Position numbers and translations under genes: made by a program
The notes under the pieces: generated by a model
What the model saw: the letters and a program-made list of their open reading frames with translations, nothing else
Databases searched by the model: none
Told to the model about the DNA's origin: nothing
Source: CAVPLM01 sp963713545
GTDB lineage: Bacteria > Actinomycetota > Thermoleophilia > RBG-16-64-13
Assembly (NCBI GenBank): GCA_963713545.1
Contig: CAVQME010000002.1
Span: 372,001-436,000, forward strand
Reading direction: 5' to 3'
Length of the DNA: 64,000 bases
Part shown: piece after piece, positions 40,564 through 49,571 of the stretch
Position numbering within the stretch: position 1 is the first letter of the stretch
How the letters are laid out: each line of letters starts with the position of its first letter

Positions 40564-42655
40564 CTACACGATCCGCCCCACTTCGAAACCCGCCGCTATG
40601 GCGTCGATGATGAGACCCGGCTTGCTGCAGTCCCCGATCGCGTGCAACTCGGAACCCTTCCTTTGAGCGCGTCAAACAGCATGCTGTTCGGCCGCAGAGG
40701 CAAGGTGATCAGTACCGAATCCGCCTCAAGCATGCGCACTTTGCCATCGGCGTCAGTGATGACCAGGCCCTTGTCGTTCACTTCCTGATATTTGACTCCG
40801 CTCAGGATGGTCGTTCCCTTGTGCTCAAGCCACGGATCCAGCAATTCCCACTGCAGAAGCGGAATGCCGGTGCCGAGCGTCTCGCCGGGATCGGTAATAG
40901 TGACCGTACGGCCCCGCTTGATCAGGAACTCCGCGGTCTCGCAGCCTTGGATGCCCCCGCCGATGATGACGGCATGCTTGCCCACCGGCATCCACAGCTT
41001 CGTCAGCCACTCGACCGCTTTGGCGCCGGTGAGCCTCAGGGCCAGCTTGGCTTGCTGCTGCAGAGCGGTGCTGGTGACCACGTTCTTGCCGTCCATACCG
41101 GGGATGTCAAGCTTGGCGGGCAGGCCACCGACGGCGATGACTACCGCATCGGGCTTGACCTCCGCATTCACGGCCGCAGAGTATTCCTGGCCGAGCTACC
41201 AGCCGCCTCCCGCCTTGCCATCTGCACCTCGAAGTACTCGATCAGACCGGGAAGGTCGAAGATCTCGGTCCCTTGACCATGGCGGCCATGTGCACGAGAC
41301 CGCCCAGATACGACTCCTTCTCGTACAGGGTGACGTCGTGCCCCCTTAAGGTCATGACGCGGGCAGCCTCCATGCCGGCGGGACCGCCACCGACAACCAC
41401 CACTTTCTTCGGCACCGGCGCCGGAGCGAAGCGATCGTTGTCCGACGTCACTGCCCATGCCGGCGTTGACCATACAGGCTACGCCGTCGTACTCCACCAT
41501 ACGGGTCTCGCAGGTGATGCAGGAGGTGCAGGGACGGACCTCGTCTTCCCGGTCCTCGTAGGCTTTGGTGGGATAGTACGGGTCGGCAAACAGACGCCTG
41601 CCGATAGCCACCGCGTCGCATTTGCCTTCGGAGATGAACTTCTCGGCCAGAGGCGCATCGAGCTTGCCCACGGCGATGACCGGCACGGAGACGACCTTCT
41701 TAACCGCCGCGGCCAGGTGGACATTCATGCCCTGCTTGAAGTCGATAGAGGCGAGCTCTTTGATGATGGGCTTGGGAGGTTCCGGGTACGACAACTGCTC
41801 GGCGATGGCGATACGGCCGTAGGGGCCGTAGCCGTCGGCCACGATGTTGAAGTAGTCGGAACCGGCTGCCTCCAGCCACTTCGCGAACTGCTGGCATTCC
41901 TCGGACGTAGTGCCTTCCGGGACACCGTACTCGGCCCCGTTCAGTTTGACGGCCAGGAGGTAGTCGTCGCCGACCCGCTCCCGGCAGGCTTTGAAGACCT
42001 CCAGGACGAATCGGCAACGGTTCTCGAGGCTACCCGCTCCGTATTCGTCGTCGCGGCGGTTCCACATGCGGGAGAGGAAGCAGTTTATGAGGTAGTAATG
42101 GTCGCCATGCAACTCGACCCCGTCGAAGCCCGCTCTCTTGCACCGCTCCGCCGCATCGGCGTACTTGACGATGATGTCCTTGATCTCCGGTATGGTGAGC
42201 GCCCGCATGGGCCAGTCGCCTATCCCGTGGAACAGGATCTTCTTGGTCTCGGCATCCAGATCCGAGGGGGCGACCGCTACGAAGCCTTCGGGAACATGAC
42301 CCGGGTAGGGCGGAAACATGGCGTTGCCACCAAGGTGGTTGATCTGCATGATGATGGGGCAGTCGTACTTGTGCGCCACGTCGGCCAGCGCCGTCATTCC
42401 CGGTAGCATCGAGTCGTCATGCACATTGACGCAACCGTCGCGGCTACCCTGGGGCGCATCGACCATACACTGCTCGGTGATGATCCCGCCGATGCCGCCC
42501 TTGGCTATGCTCTCGTAGAAGTCGAGCAGCTGCTGGGTGATGCTCCCGTCCTTGAAGTCCGCCATGTTCATGTCCTGCGGCGTCTTCAGCATGCGGTTCT
42601 TGAACTTCACGTTCTTGATCTGCCAGGGTTCGTAGACGCGCTTGTACTTCGCCAT
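40564..42655 (-). pseudogene. Old-yellow-enzyme/[4Fe-4S]/FAD reductase, several frameshifts
   Basis: ATG 42655 after AGGAGG. The N-terminal FMN barrel is open to about residue 405: KNRMLKTPQDMNMADFKDGS, HGDHYYLINCFLSRMWNRRD with the catalytic region, VAIGRRLFADPYYPTKAYED. The cluster motif is RPCTSCITCETRMVEYDGVA plus CMVN (C-x2-C-x2-C-x11-C). Frame changes near 41450, 41275, 41190 and 40655 are needed to follow VVVVGGGPAGMEAARVMTLR, GTEIFDLPGLIEYFEVQMA, VKPDAVVIAVGGLPAKLDIP and the end AIGDCSKPGLIIDAIAAGFE. It is a close paralogue of the intact gene at 56.6 kb. Family members reduce enoyl compounds or demethylate amines. Confidence 0.88.
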
Positions 42656-42701
42656 CGACTTGCGCCTCCTCTTGTTCGTCGGCCTCATGACACTCAGACG
42701 C

Positions 42702-42736
42702 AGCCCCTCCGCACACCACTATGCGGCGGAGGGGCT
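42702..42736 (-). terminator. Terminator-like hairpin after the SBP gene
   Basis: Perfect 11-bp stem AGCCCCTCCGC, 13-base loop, GCGGAGGGGCT, directly after the SBP stop at 42768 and before the OYE start at 42655. Confidence 0.7.
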
Positions 42737-42767
42737 CCAAAGACAACCAGCTCGCCCCGCTATCTCT

Positions 42768-44210
42768 CTACGAGTACTTCATAACAATCGGGTCGAAGAC
42801 CTCAACACCCACATGCTCGAACTCGGCAACGACATTGGTGTCGAACTGATACTTCTCCTGGGCCACCGGCTTCGCCTCTGCACCCGGCACTATCTGAACG
42901 CACGTCAGCGGCTGCTTGTAGATGTTGACGGTTATGTGCCGACCCTTGGGGTCGACGGGAGCAGTCATGTCGATGGGGCCAAGGATGAGGTCCATCTTCG
43001 TGGAGCGGATAGCTTCCACGATGGAGTCCTTGTCCTCAGGGTTCTTCGCTCTAACAAGTGCGTCCACAGCCCATGAGGTCTTGGCATGACAACCCACGAA
43101 CTGGCTCCATTGGCCGCCCGTTGTCGCTTCGAAGTCATCCGCGAGCTCCCCGCACGTCATACCCGTCAGAGAATCGACGTATGGGAAGGCACGATGAAAG
43201 AGCCAACCAGCCATCAAACCGGCAGCGCTCGGCCCTATTGATTCCGGATAGGCGAAGTTGCCGAAGGACTTGCCCCCGCAATAAATCAGTTTGGGGTAGA
43301 GCCCCTGCTGCTGCATCTGATTGAAGAAGTTGCTGAAATCGGGCGGGTAGTGAGTACCGGTGATGAGTTCGCAGCCCGCCTTCTTAAACTCGGCGATCTG
43401 TACTGTGAAATCTTCGCCGCCCGGTTGGTACTGTTGTGGGAAGACGACGTCGAAATTCTGTTCCAGTATGGGAACGAGCGTCTGGGCCCATACGTTACCA
43501 TCGACGTCGTTGGCCAAAAGGACACCCATCTTCCCGTTACTTTGAATCTTCTTGAACGCTTCAGGCTGGGTGATCCCCTCGTCGTCCACGCCGAAGTAGC
43601 ATCCGTGCCAGTATTTCCACTCATTATCCAGGGTGAGGTTCTGGCCAAAGATCGCTGCTTCCCACGGATTGAAGCAGCTCACGAACGGGCACTCCAGCAC
43701 CTCTGCCTGATTGCCAGCCGGCAGAACCGTGTCAGGAGTCCCCGATGCGACGAGGAAGTCGACCTTCTCGTTCATAACCAAGTCGCCCGCAACCTGAGAA
43801 GCCCGGTTGGAGTCGGACTGAGTATCCTGAGCAATAAAGGTTATGGGGTGCTTTTTTCCATCGCCGAGGACAACGCCGTCTCCTACCGTCTTGCGCGCAA
43901 GATCCATCGACCAGTTTTCGGCCGTGCCGAAGTTGGCCAGGACGCCGGTGATCGGTACAACGTTCCCTATCTTGATCTCCCGGCCCATCTCGGCTTCAGC
44001 GCTGACAGTAGTGGTGCTCTCTGCGGCAGTGGTGCTCGTGCTTTCGGCGGCGGTTGTCGTGGTCGCTCCGGCAGTTGTGGTGGTCGTTTCTTCCTCGCCG
44101 CAGGCAGCGAGGGCCCCGCCCAAACCTGCTCCCAAACCGATCGTGGCTCCGGCCACACCAGCGATCTTCAGGAACTCGCGGCGGCTGACAGACTTGCTCT
44201 CACCAGACAT
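42768..44210 (-). CDS. ABC transporter substrate-binding protein, Tat-exported lipoprotein
   Basis: 480 aa, intact. Tat signal VSRREFLKIAGVAGATIGLG with lipobox ALAAC (about residue 38), then a Thr/Ala-rich linker of about 35 residues (TTTTTAGATTTTAAEST and more). The type I periplasmic-binding fold follows: GREIKIGNVVPITGVLANFG, AQDTQSDSNRASQVAGDLVM, VLLANDVDGNVWAQTLVPIL, ELITGTHYPPDFSNFFNQMQ. It is close to the SBPs at 31.4 and 62.5 kb. No other ABC components adjoin; the neighbours are catabolic genes, so it probably imports their substrate. Confidence 0.92.
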   Translation of the reverse strand: MSGESKSVSRREFLKIAGVAGATIGLGAGLGGALAACGEEETTTTTAGATTTTAAESTSTTAAESTTTVSAEAEMGREIKIGNVVPITGVLANFGTAENWSMDLARKTVGDGVVLGDGKKHPITFIAQDTQSDSNRASQVAGDLVMNEKVDFLVASGTPDTVLPAGNQAEVLECPFVSCFNPWEAAIFGQNLTLDNEWKYWHGCYFGVDDEGITQPEAFKKIQSNGKMGVLLANDVDGNVWAQTLVPILEQNFDVVFPQQYQPGGEDFTVQIAEFKKAGCELITGTHYPPDFSNFFNQMQQQGLYPKLIYCGGKSFGNFAYPESIGPSAAGLMAGWLFHRAFPYVDSLTGMTCGELADDFEATTGGQWSQFVGCHAKTSWAVDALVRAKNPEDKDSIVEAIRSTKMDLILGPIDMTAPVDPKGRHITVNIYKQPLTCVQIVPGAEAKPVAQEKYQFDTNVVAEFEHVGVEVFDPIVMKYS

Positions 44211-44224
44211 TCACTCCTCCTTCG

Positions 44225-44584
44225 TTAGACAATGCACCTGCTTGGCGTCTTCACGGCCATCAGATACTCCTCAGTGACCACCACCACCTGCTCCTCGGAG
44301 TGGTCACAGAAGTTCTCCTCGTCCGCGTACATGATCTTGCGTTGCTCGCCTTGTACGTCCCGCTTCAGATCTTCCATGCTGTCGAAGTACAACTCCACCA
44401 TGCCATCGAACGGCGGCTCGGGTAAGGAGTCGTCCTCGATGGCAAAGCTCGCCACAATCTTGCGCACCCAGTTCTTCTCTGCGTTCTCCTTCTCCAGCTT
44501 GGAGTGCTGGGTTAGCCAATACTCCTTGAACTGCTCACGTGTCAGGTCTTTCCGCCTCTTGATGAATATCACCGCTTTGACCAA
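44225..44584 (-). CDS. EthD domain protein
   Basis: 119 aa, TTG start at 44584 with GGAGG seven bases upstream. VKAVIFIKRRKDLTREQFKE, YWLTQHSKL and PFDGMVELYFDSMEDLKRDV fit the EthD/dimeric alpha-beta-barrel fold, with the usual K--L--EEF--YW---H pattern. EthD proteins assist degradation pathways; no exact reaction is known. It sits between the SDR and the SBP in the catabolic cluster. Confidence 0.78.
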   Translation of the reverse strand: MVKAVIFIKRRKDLTREQFKEYWLTQHSKLEKENAEKNWVRKIVASFAIEDDSLPEPPFDGMVELYFDSMEDLKRDVQGEQRKIMYADEENFCDHSEEQVVVVTEEYLMAVKTPSRCIV

Positions 44585-44652
44585 GCCTTGACCTCCAGCC
44601 TCGTCCCAGTCCCATTTACGCCATGTCCTTACATGTATACGTTACGGTCGCC

Positions 44653-45462
44653 CTATCCCCACATGTGCATACCGCAGTTGGCCACGATGGTCTGGCCGGT
44701 GATGGCGCTCGACTCGTCGGAGGCCAGGAATACGGCGGTCTGACCCAGTTCGTATTCCTCGGTGGGACGGCCCAGGGAGTACTGCTTCATCTCGATCTTG
44801 ATCTGCTCGTCTAAGGTGATGCCTTTGGCGTCCGCCCGGCCTTGCATGACCCGGATGAAACGGGGACCCTTGACCGCAGCGGCGGAGATGCAGTTCACCC
44901 GGATGTTGTGGGGACCGCATTCGCGGGCGAGCGTCTCGGTGAGGCCGATCACCCCCATCTTGGCGCAGCAGTAGCCGGCGCGCATGGGGTATCCGGAGCG
45001 GCCGTCTCCGGACCGACCCCCTTCAGCCCCCATGTTGATGATGACGCCACCATTGCCGGCCGGGACCATGTATTTGAGCACCTCGCGGGCGGCCAGCATG
45101 CTGCCGGTGAGGTCTACCCCGATGATCTCGTTCCATTCATCGAGCTTGAGATCCCACACGTAGGCGGTGGGGCCGCCGATGCCGGAGTTGTTCATGAGGA
45201 TGTCGATGCGGCCGAAGGTGTCGATGGCCTTCTTCACGGCATCGACGACGTCCTGCTCTTTGAGGATGTCCATGGGGATGGCCAGAGCCTTGCCCCCCAT
45301 AGCTTCGAACTCACTCACGGCCGCGTCCATGTTCTCCTGGTTACGGGCGGCCAGGCAGACGATGGCCCCTTCTTCCACGAAGCTCTTGGCGATAGCCTTG
45401 CCGATGCCCGAGCCGCCGCCGGTGATGAAGGCCACCTTGTCTTTCAGTCTGTCGTATCCCAC
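44653..45462 (-). CDS. SDR-family oxidoreductase
   Basis: 269 aa; GTG start at 45462 after GGAGAG. TGGGSGIGKAIAKSF (NAD(P)-binding TGxxxGxG), ILMNNSGIGGPTAYVWD (NNSG) and GYCCAKMGVIGLTETLAREC (YxxxK). A Ser sits 13 residues before the Tyr in GGRSGDGRSG, replacing the usual S--- in NxxS. Nearly the same protein is encoded at 54.3 kb, with long identical stretches. Such enzymes oxidise or reduce alcohols and ketones; the substrate is unknown but shared by both copies. Confidence 0.92.
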   Translation of the reverse strand: MGYDRLKDKVAFITGGGSGIGKAIAKSFVEEGAIVCLAARNQENMDAAVSEFEAMGGKALAIPMDILKEQDVVDAVKKAIDTFGRIDILMNNSGIGGPTAYVWDLKLDEWNEIIGVDLTGSMLAAREVLKYMVPAGNGGVIINMGAEGGRSGDGRSGYPMRAGYCCAKMGVIGLTETLARECGPHNIRVNCISAAAVKGPRFIRVMQGRADAKGITLDEQIKIEMKQYSLGRPTEEYELGQTAVFLASDESSAITGQTIVANCGMHMWG

Positions 45463-45511
45463 GGTCTCTCTCCTTCTGTTCTTCTTGCTTGTCGGTAGGT
45501 CGCTCGCGGTC

Positions 45512-46126
45512 TTAGAGATGCGCTATCACGTCGTCGGTGGTGGTGACGAGGGCCATGCCGGGGATGACCGTGTTCATGGCCATGTCGTGCAGGGCCTGGT
45601 TAGCGTCGATGGAGGCGTCGCTGGGGACGATGACCTTGTAGAACAGGTCCGCGCACTGGATCACGGCCGTCATCACGGCCATGCCGGTGGCGACCCCGCA
45701 GAGCACGAGAACCTCGGCCCCGGCCCGGGCCAGGACCTGCTTTAAGTCCCCTCCCGTGTTGTTGGAGAAGATGCCGAACATGAAGTTGCCGATGACCGCC
45801 TCTCCCGGCTGAGGGGTCACCGCCGAGAGGACTTGCACGTCCTTCGTGCCCGCCTCGTTGGTGCGATTCTTGCGGATGACACCATAGAAGCGACCATAAG
45901 GCGACATCTTCTCGGCCGCGTCCAAGGGATGCACCGAATTCACGTAGATCACGGGCAGGCCCCTCTCGCGGAAGGCCTGGAGGAGCGCCTGCTGCTTCTC
46001 GATGATGCCCGACTCCCAGGTGGCCTTCGCGTGGAGGAAGGCCACGGTGCCCTCCGGGTCGGTGATGGCGTGCTGCATATGGATGAGGATGAGAGCCGGT
46101 CTGCCCTGCATTTGCCATTCTTCCAT
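45512..46126 (-). CDS. Isochorismatase-fold protein lacking usual catalytic residues
   Basis: 204 aa, complete. The fold is clear (ALILIHMQHAITDPEGTVAF, LPVIYVNSVHPLDAAEKMSP, EVLVLCGVATGMAVMTAVIQ, YKVIVPSDASIDANQALHDM). In this cysteine-hydrolase family the motifs are normally VIDMQ and GVxTNxCV; here Asp is His (LIHMQ) and the catalytic Cys is Ala (GVATGMAV). It is therefore unlikely to use the standard Asp-Lys-Cys mechanism and may be a non-hydrolytic or differently tuned homologue. Between the SDR and M24-like genes, same strand. Confidence 0.82.
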   Translation of the reverse strand: MEEWQMQGRPALILIHMQHAITDPEGTVAFLHAKATWESGIIEKQQALLQAFRERGLPVIYVNSVHPLDAAEKMSPYGRFYGVIRKNRTNEAGTKDVQVLSAVTPQPGEAVIGNFMFGIFSNNTGGDLKQVLARAGAEVLVLCGVATGMAVMTAVIQCADLFYKVIVPSDASIDANQALHDMAMNTVIPGMALVTTTDDVIAHL

Positions 46127-46208
46127 CGATCACTCTCCGTCTTTTGGTGTGGTGCGTCTTCTAATGCGTTGGTGGCTTCCGTCCGACGGCCGCTCGCCGA
46201 CCCGCGGC

Positions 46209-47402
46209 TCAGACGCGGATGATCTCCTGCGGATAGTGGTGGATCTTCTCCGGCCCGGCCGCGCGCACGATGAAGTTGTCGCAGACGATGCTCCACGTGG
46301 GTGGCTTCACCGCCTGAGGATGCACGGCGATGTTCATGCCCTCTTTGAGAGCCCAGGTCTCATCGGGCCGGAAGTTGGGACGCTCCACGAGCGGGGTGCC
46401 TTGGCCGTGCCCGATGGACCGGACCGGAGGCACACAGCCCTGCTCCACCAGATAGGCGGAGGCGGCCGCGAAGATGTCCTTCAGGTAGGCGCCCGGCTTC
46501 ATCATGGAGGTCATGAGCGCCTGAGTCTTGACGGCGGTAGCGAAGGCCTCCTCGAGTTCCGGAGTGGGGTCGGCGCCCACGGTGAAGATGCGCATAACCT
46601 CGGCGTAGTAGCCGCCGGGCCCGTTCACCTCGATGAGCACCGAGACCTGGTCGCCATTCTGGACCACCCGGTTCTGGAAGCGGGGGACATCGAAGGGCAC
46701 CATGGTCCCCAACGGACCGGAGTTCACCTGCACGAGGCCGCGCTCGCTGCGGTTCTTCTTGAGGAAGTAGTGCGCTTCCGCGTAGATCTCGTAGTCGTGG
46801 AGGCCGGGTTTGATCTTGGCCTTGAGGTAGTCGATGCAGGCGTCCTGGAGGGCGGCCGTGCCCTTGATGAGCTCGATCTCCTCGTCGCTTTTGGGGACCT
46901 TGATCTCGTCCACCCACTCGGTGGCGTCGACAAAGGTGGTCCCGGGCAGATTCTCCCTGAGGTGGTCGGCGAAGGTCATGGGGATGAATGTGGGCTCCAC
47001 CCAGCCGATGGTGGCGCTCGGCTTCTCTTTGAGCACGTCCACCGCCAGCTTGGCGTCGTAGAGGGCCGTGTACGGCAGGGTGGCGAAGTACACGTCGCCC
47101 AGACGGTTCTTGATGCCACGGGCGAACCAAGGCGGCGGGAAGACCTGGGCCGCCGGCGGGGCCGCGCCGCAGTTGATGACGGTCATGTCGTCGTCCACTG
47201 GGAAGATGACGGTCATGGGGAACTGGTGCCGGGCGGTGTAGTCGGTAAACCAGCGCAGCATCCCCCCCATGTACTCCTCGGAGTTCTGCATGACCAGGTA
47301 GTCGATGCCCCGCTCACGCATCCCCGCTCGTACCGCGGCCCAGCGACGCTCGAGCTCAATATCAGAGACGCTCGCGCTCAACCTTTCTTTGGGATCTCCC
47401 AT
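46209..47402 (-). CDS. M24-fold (creatinase/Xaa-Pro peptidase-like) protein without canonical metal ligands
   Basis: ATG 47402 after AAGGAAGG; 397 aa. The N-terminal creatinase domain (RRWAAVRAGMRERGIDYLVM, YTARHQFPMTVIFPVDDDMT) and C-terminal pita-bread domain (EIELIKGTAALQDACIDYLK, NSGPLGTMVPFD, GHGQGTPLVERPNFRPDETW) are present. The metal ligands of M24 peptidases (two Asp, two Glu) are missing: the D-x10-D site reads SVLIEVNGPGGYYAEVMRIF and the last Glu positions are GMNIAVHP and VCDNFIV. Creatinase itself is metal-free, but its Glu residues also differ here. A paralogue lies at 55.3 kb. Confidence 0.85.
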   Translation of the reverse strand: MGDPKERLSASVSDIELERRWAAVRAGMRERGIDYLVMQNSEEYMGGMLRWFTDYTARHQFPMTVIFPVDDDMTVINCGAAPPAAQVFPPPWFARGIKNRLGDVYFATLPYTALYDAKLAVDVLKEKPSATIGWVEPTFIPMTFADHLRENLPGTTFVDATEWVDEIKVPKSDEEIELIKGTAALQDACIDYLKAKIKPGLHDYEIYAEAHYFLKKNRSERGLVQVNSGPLGTMVPFDVPRFQNRVVQNGDQVSVLIEVNGPGGYYAEVMRIFTVGADPTPELEEAFATAVKTQALMTSMMKPGAYLKDIFAAASAYLVEQGCVPPVRSIGHGQGTPLVERPNFRPDETWALKEGMNIAVHPQAVKPPTWSIVCDNFIVRAAGPEKIHHYPQEIIRV

Positions 47403-47492
47403 GCTCTGCCTTCCTTTCTCGACTCGCCCCGCCCGCCGCGCCTGCAAGGCCGAGCCCCTGTTGCGTCAGAAAGCTGTTTAGTGGTAGGATGT

Positions 47493-47524
47493 CCGATAAT
47501 TGAACATGTTCGTTCTATTATCGG
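47493..47524. promoter_or_regulatory. Palindromic operator between the M24-like and IclR genes
   Basis: CCGATAAT ... ATTATCGG (8-bp arms, 16-base spacer) encloses a perfect 10-bp palindrome GAACATGTTC at 47502-47511. It lies in the 230-bp divergent region between the M24-like gene (start 47402) and iclR, so it probably controls one or both, most simply through the IclR protein. Confidence 0.65.
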
Positions 47525-47632
47525 TCATAACGCCACCCTAGCACCCGGGCATATCGGTGTCAACAGGTGGCAAACAGGGCGGCATCGACCCACTCGGTGC
47601 CGGAGAGAGACAGATCTCGGGGGACTTTTCCG

Positions 47633-48493
47633 GTGATCTCGACTGAACCAGAAGCCCAGGCGGAAGCGACACAGGCGGAAGCGACAGACGCCCAAGCAAA
47701 CAACGAGGGACGGGCTGCAACAAACGGCCCAGGCTCCCCGCTCGCGTTGACCCTCAAAAAGGGCCTATCGATTCTCAGCCTATTCGACTCCGACCATCGG
47801 GAATGGACCTTTGCCCAGATCTGGAGAAAGGCGGGCCTTTCCCGGCCGACAGCCTTCAGGTTGGTGAAGACCCTGGAGGAGGCGAAGTATCTCTCGTTCG
47901 ATGCCGATAAGGGCACCTATCATCTGGGGGTGAGCATCCTCAAGGGCGCATACCTGATGCTGTCGCCTACCGAACTCGCCCGCCTAGCCCATCCTTTTAT
48001 GGAGCAGCTGGCCGCGACCACCACCGAGACGGTCGTGCTCGCAGTGTGGGTAGACCATGAAGCGGTGGTCGCCGACCGGGTTTTGACGCCCCGGCCCTTC
48101 AAACCGGACAACCCCATAGGGCTGGCAATGCCGGGATTGGCGAACATCCACACGAGGATATTCCTGGCTTTCGGACCCGAGCGCGAGCGGATGACGGCGA
48201 TCTCTCGACTCGTCGAAAAACGCACTCCTTACACGACCACTGATCCTGAGGCGCTGGCCGCGACGCTCGAGCAGATCCGGCGCGAGGGCCTGGCTTTCGG
48301 AATGCAGGAGTGGAACCTCGGCATGTGCGCGGTCGGAGCCCCGGTGTTGGACGCCGGCGGACAGGTGCGGGCCTCTTTGGCGGTCGTCGCTCCCGTCGAG
48401 AGATTCGGCGAAGCCGAGCAGCTTGCCTACGCGGGCGCTGTCAGGGACACCGCGGCCGAGATCTCGGCGTCGCTGGGGTACAAGAAGAGCTAG
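47633..48493 (+). CDS. IclR-family transcriptional regulator
   Basis: 286 aa from GTG 47633 (GGGGGA eight bases upstream); a GTG at 47567 would add 22 residues. After an Ala/Glu/Thr-rich tail, the winged-helix domain reads SILSLFDSDHREWTFAQIWR, KAGLSRPTAFRLVKTLEEAK and YLSFDADKGTYHLGVSILKG. The effector domain has LAHPFMEQLAATTTETVVLA, LAMPGLANIHTRIFLAFGPE and GEAEQLAYAGAVRDTAAEIS. It is divergent from the M24-like/isochorismatase/SDR set and just upstream of the plus-strand molybdenum hydroxylase operon, so it likely responds to the pathway substrate. Confidence 0.92.
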   Translation: MISTEPEAQAEATQAEATDAQANNEGRAATNGPGSPLALTLKKGLSILSLFDSDHREWTFAQIWRKAGLSRPTAFRLVKTLEEAKYLSFDADKGTYHLGVSILKGAYLMLSPTELARLAHPFMEQLAATTTETVVLAVWVDHEAVVADRVLTPRPFKPDNPIGLAMPGLANIHTRIFLAFGPERERMTAISRLVEKRTPYTTTDPEALAATLEQIRREGLAFGMQEWNLGMCAVGAPVLDAGGQVRASLAVVAPVERFGEAEQLAYAGAVRDTAAEISASLGYKKS

Positions 48494-48556
48494 TCGATCC
48501 AGGGCAGCCGGCCCTCGCTTGCAGCAGCTCCGACGGCCCCAAAAGCCGAGCTGAGA

Positions 48557-48574
48557 GTGAAATTATAGTTTCAC
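48557..48574. promoter_or_regulatory. IclR-type operator upstream of the molybdenum hydroxylase operon
   Basis: GTGAAATTATAGTTTCAC is a perfect 6+6 inverted repeat with a six-base centre, close to the T(G)GAAA-N-TTTCCA pattern reported for several IclR operators. It lies about 100 bp before the FAD-subunit ATG (48671) and right after the IclR stop, so it likely controls that operon. Confidence 0.6.
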
Positions 48575-48670
48575 GTACAATGTTGAGAATGCTGGACCGG
48601 TGAGGCCGGGCGAAGTGTGGCCGGTCATCGCACGAGGCTTGTTTCGGACATCTCCCGGTGGGAGGGAGCA

Positions 48671-49528
48671 ATGAGATTCGACTACTTGCAGCCGGCGACC
48701 CTGGGCGAGTGCGTGGCCTTGCTGAAGAAGTACGGCCGGCGGGCCAAGGTCATCGCCGGAGGGACAGACCTCGTTCTCAACCTTCGCGCGCGTCTCCTCG
48801 ACCCGGAGTATGTGATCGATATCACCGGGATCCCCGCGCTGGGCCGCATCGAGCAGCACGACGGTGGGGTCAGGATAGGCTCGGCGGTGACCGTCAGAGA
48901 CGTGTCCGAATCGCCGCTGATCAAGGAGAGGTATCCCCTCCTGGCGACGGCCTGCAGTCTGATCGGATCCGTGGGTATCCGCAACGTGGCGACCATCGGG
49001 GGGAACGTCTGCAGGGCCTCCCCTTCATCCGAGTGCTCGCCGCCCCTGCTGTGCCTAGGCGCCGAAGCGAGGATCGTCGGGCCGGGAGGCGAGAGGACCA
49101 TCTGCCTCGATGAATGCTTCCTCGGCCCCGGGTGCACGACGCTGGAGCCCGACGAGGTGCTGTGCGAGATCCTCCTTCCGCCGAGCGCGGCAGTCGCCAA
49201 AGGCGTCTATCTGAAGCACAGCCAACGAGGGAGCATCGACCTCGCCATCGTGGGTGTGGCCGCCGTCGGGACGTTCGCAGCGAGCGACGGAACCTGCGAC
49301 GACATCAAGATAGCGCTGGGCGCGGTCGCCCCCACTCCCCTGCGGGCGCGCGGCGCGGAACGGGTGCTGCAGGGCAAGGTGCTTGATGACGGGCTGGTGG
49401 CCGCGGCAGCGGAGGCGGCCGGGGCCGAGGCGCGCCCGATCTCGGACGTCCGCGCCTCGGCAGAGTATCGCCAGAAGATGGTGGGGGTGTTCGTGCAGAG
49501 GGCCCTCAGGGCGATCCGTCCCGATTGA
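48671..49528 (+). CDS. Molybdenum hydroxylase FAD-binding subunit
   Basis: 285 aa from ATG 48671 after GGGAGGGAG. Visible FAD-binding motifs are KVIAGGTDLVLNLRARLLDP (GGTD) and VATIGGNVCRASPSSECSPP (TIGGN), with the C-terminal CO-dehydrogenase-flavoprotein segment AEAAGAEARPISDVRASAEY. The subunit takes electrons from the [2Fe-2S] subunit encoded next. This is the first gene of a plus-strand operon FAD, Fe-S, Mo, unlike the permuted set at 35-39 kb. Confidence 0.94.
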   Translation: MRFDYLQPATLGECVALLKKYGRRAKVIAGGTDLVLNLRARLLDPEYVIDITGIPALGRIEQHDGGVRIGSAVTVRDVSESPLIKERYPLLATACSLIGSVGIRNVATIGGNVCRASPSSECSPPLLCLGAEARIVGPGGERTICLDECFLGPGCTTLEPDEVLCEILLPPSAAVAKGVYLKHSQRGSIDLAIVGVAAVGTFAASDGTCDDIKIALGAVAPTPLRARGAERVLQGKVLDDGLVAAAAEAAGAEARPISDVRASAEYRQKMVGVFVQRALRAIRPD

Positions 49529-49571
49529 TCGGGACCGCGCCCAGGCGACCGAGCACAGGAAAGGGACGGCG

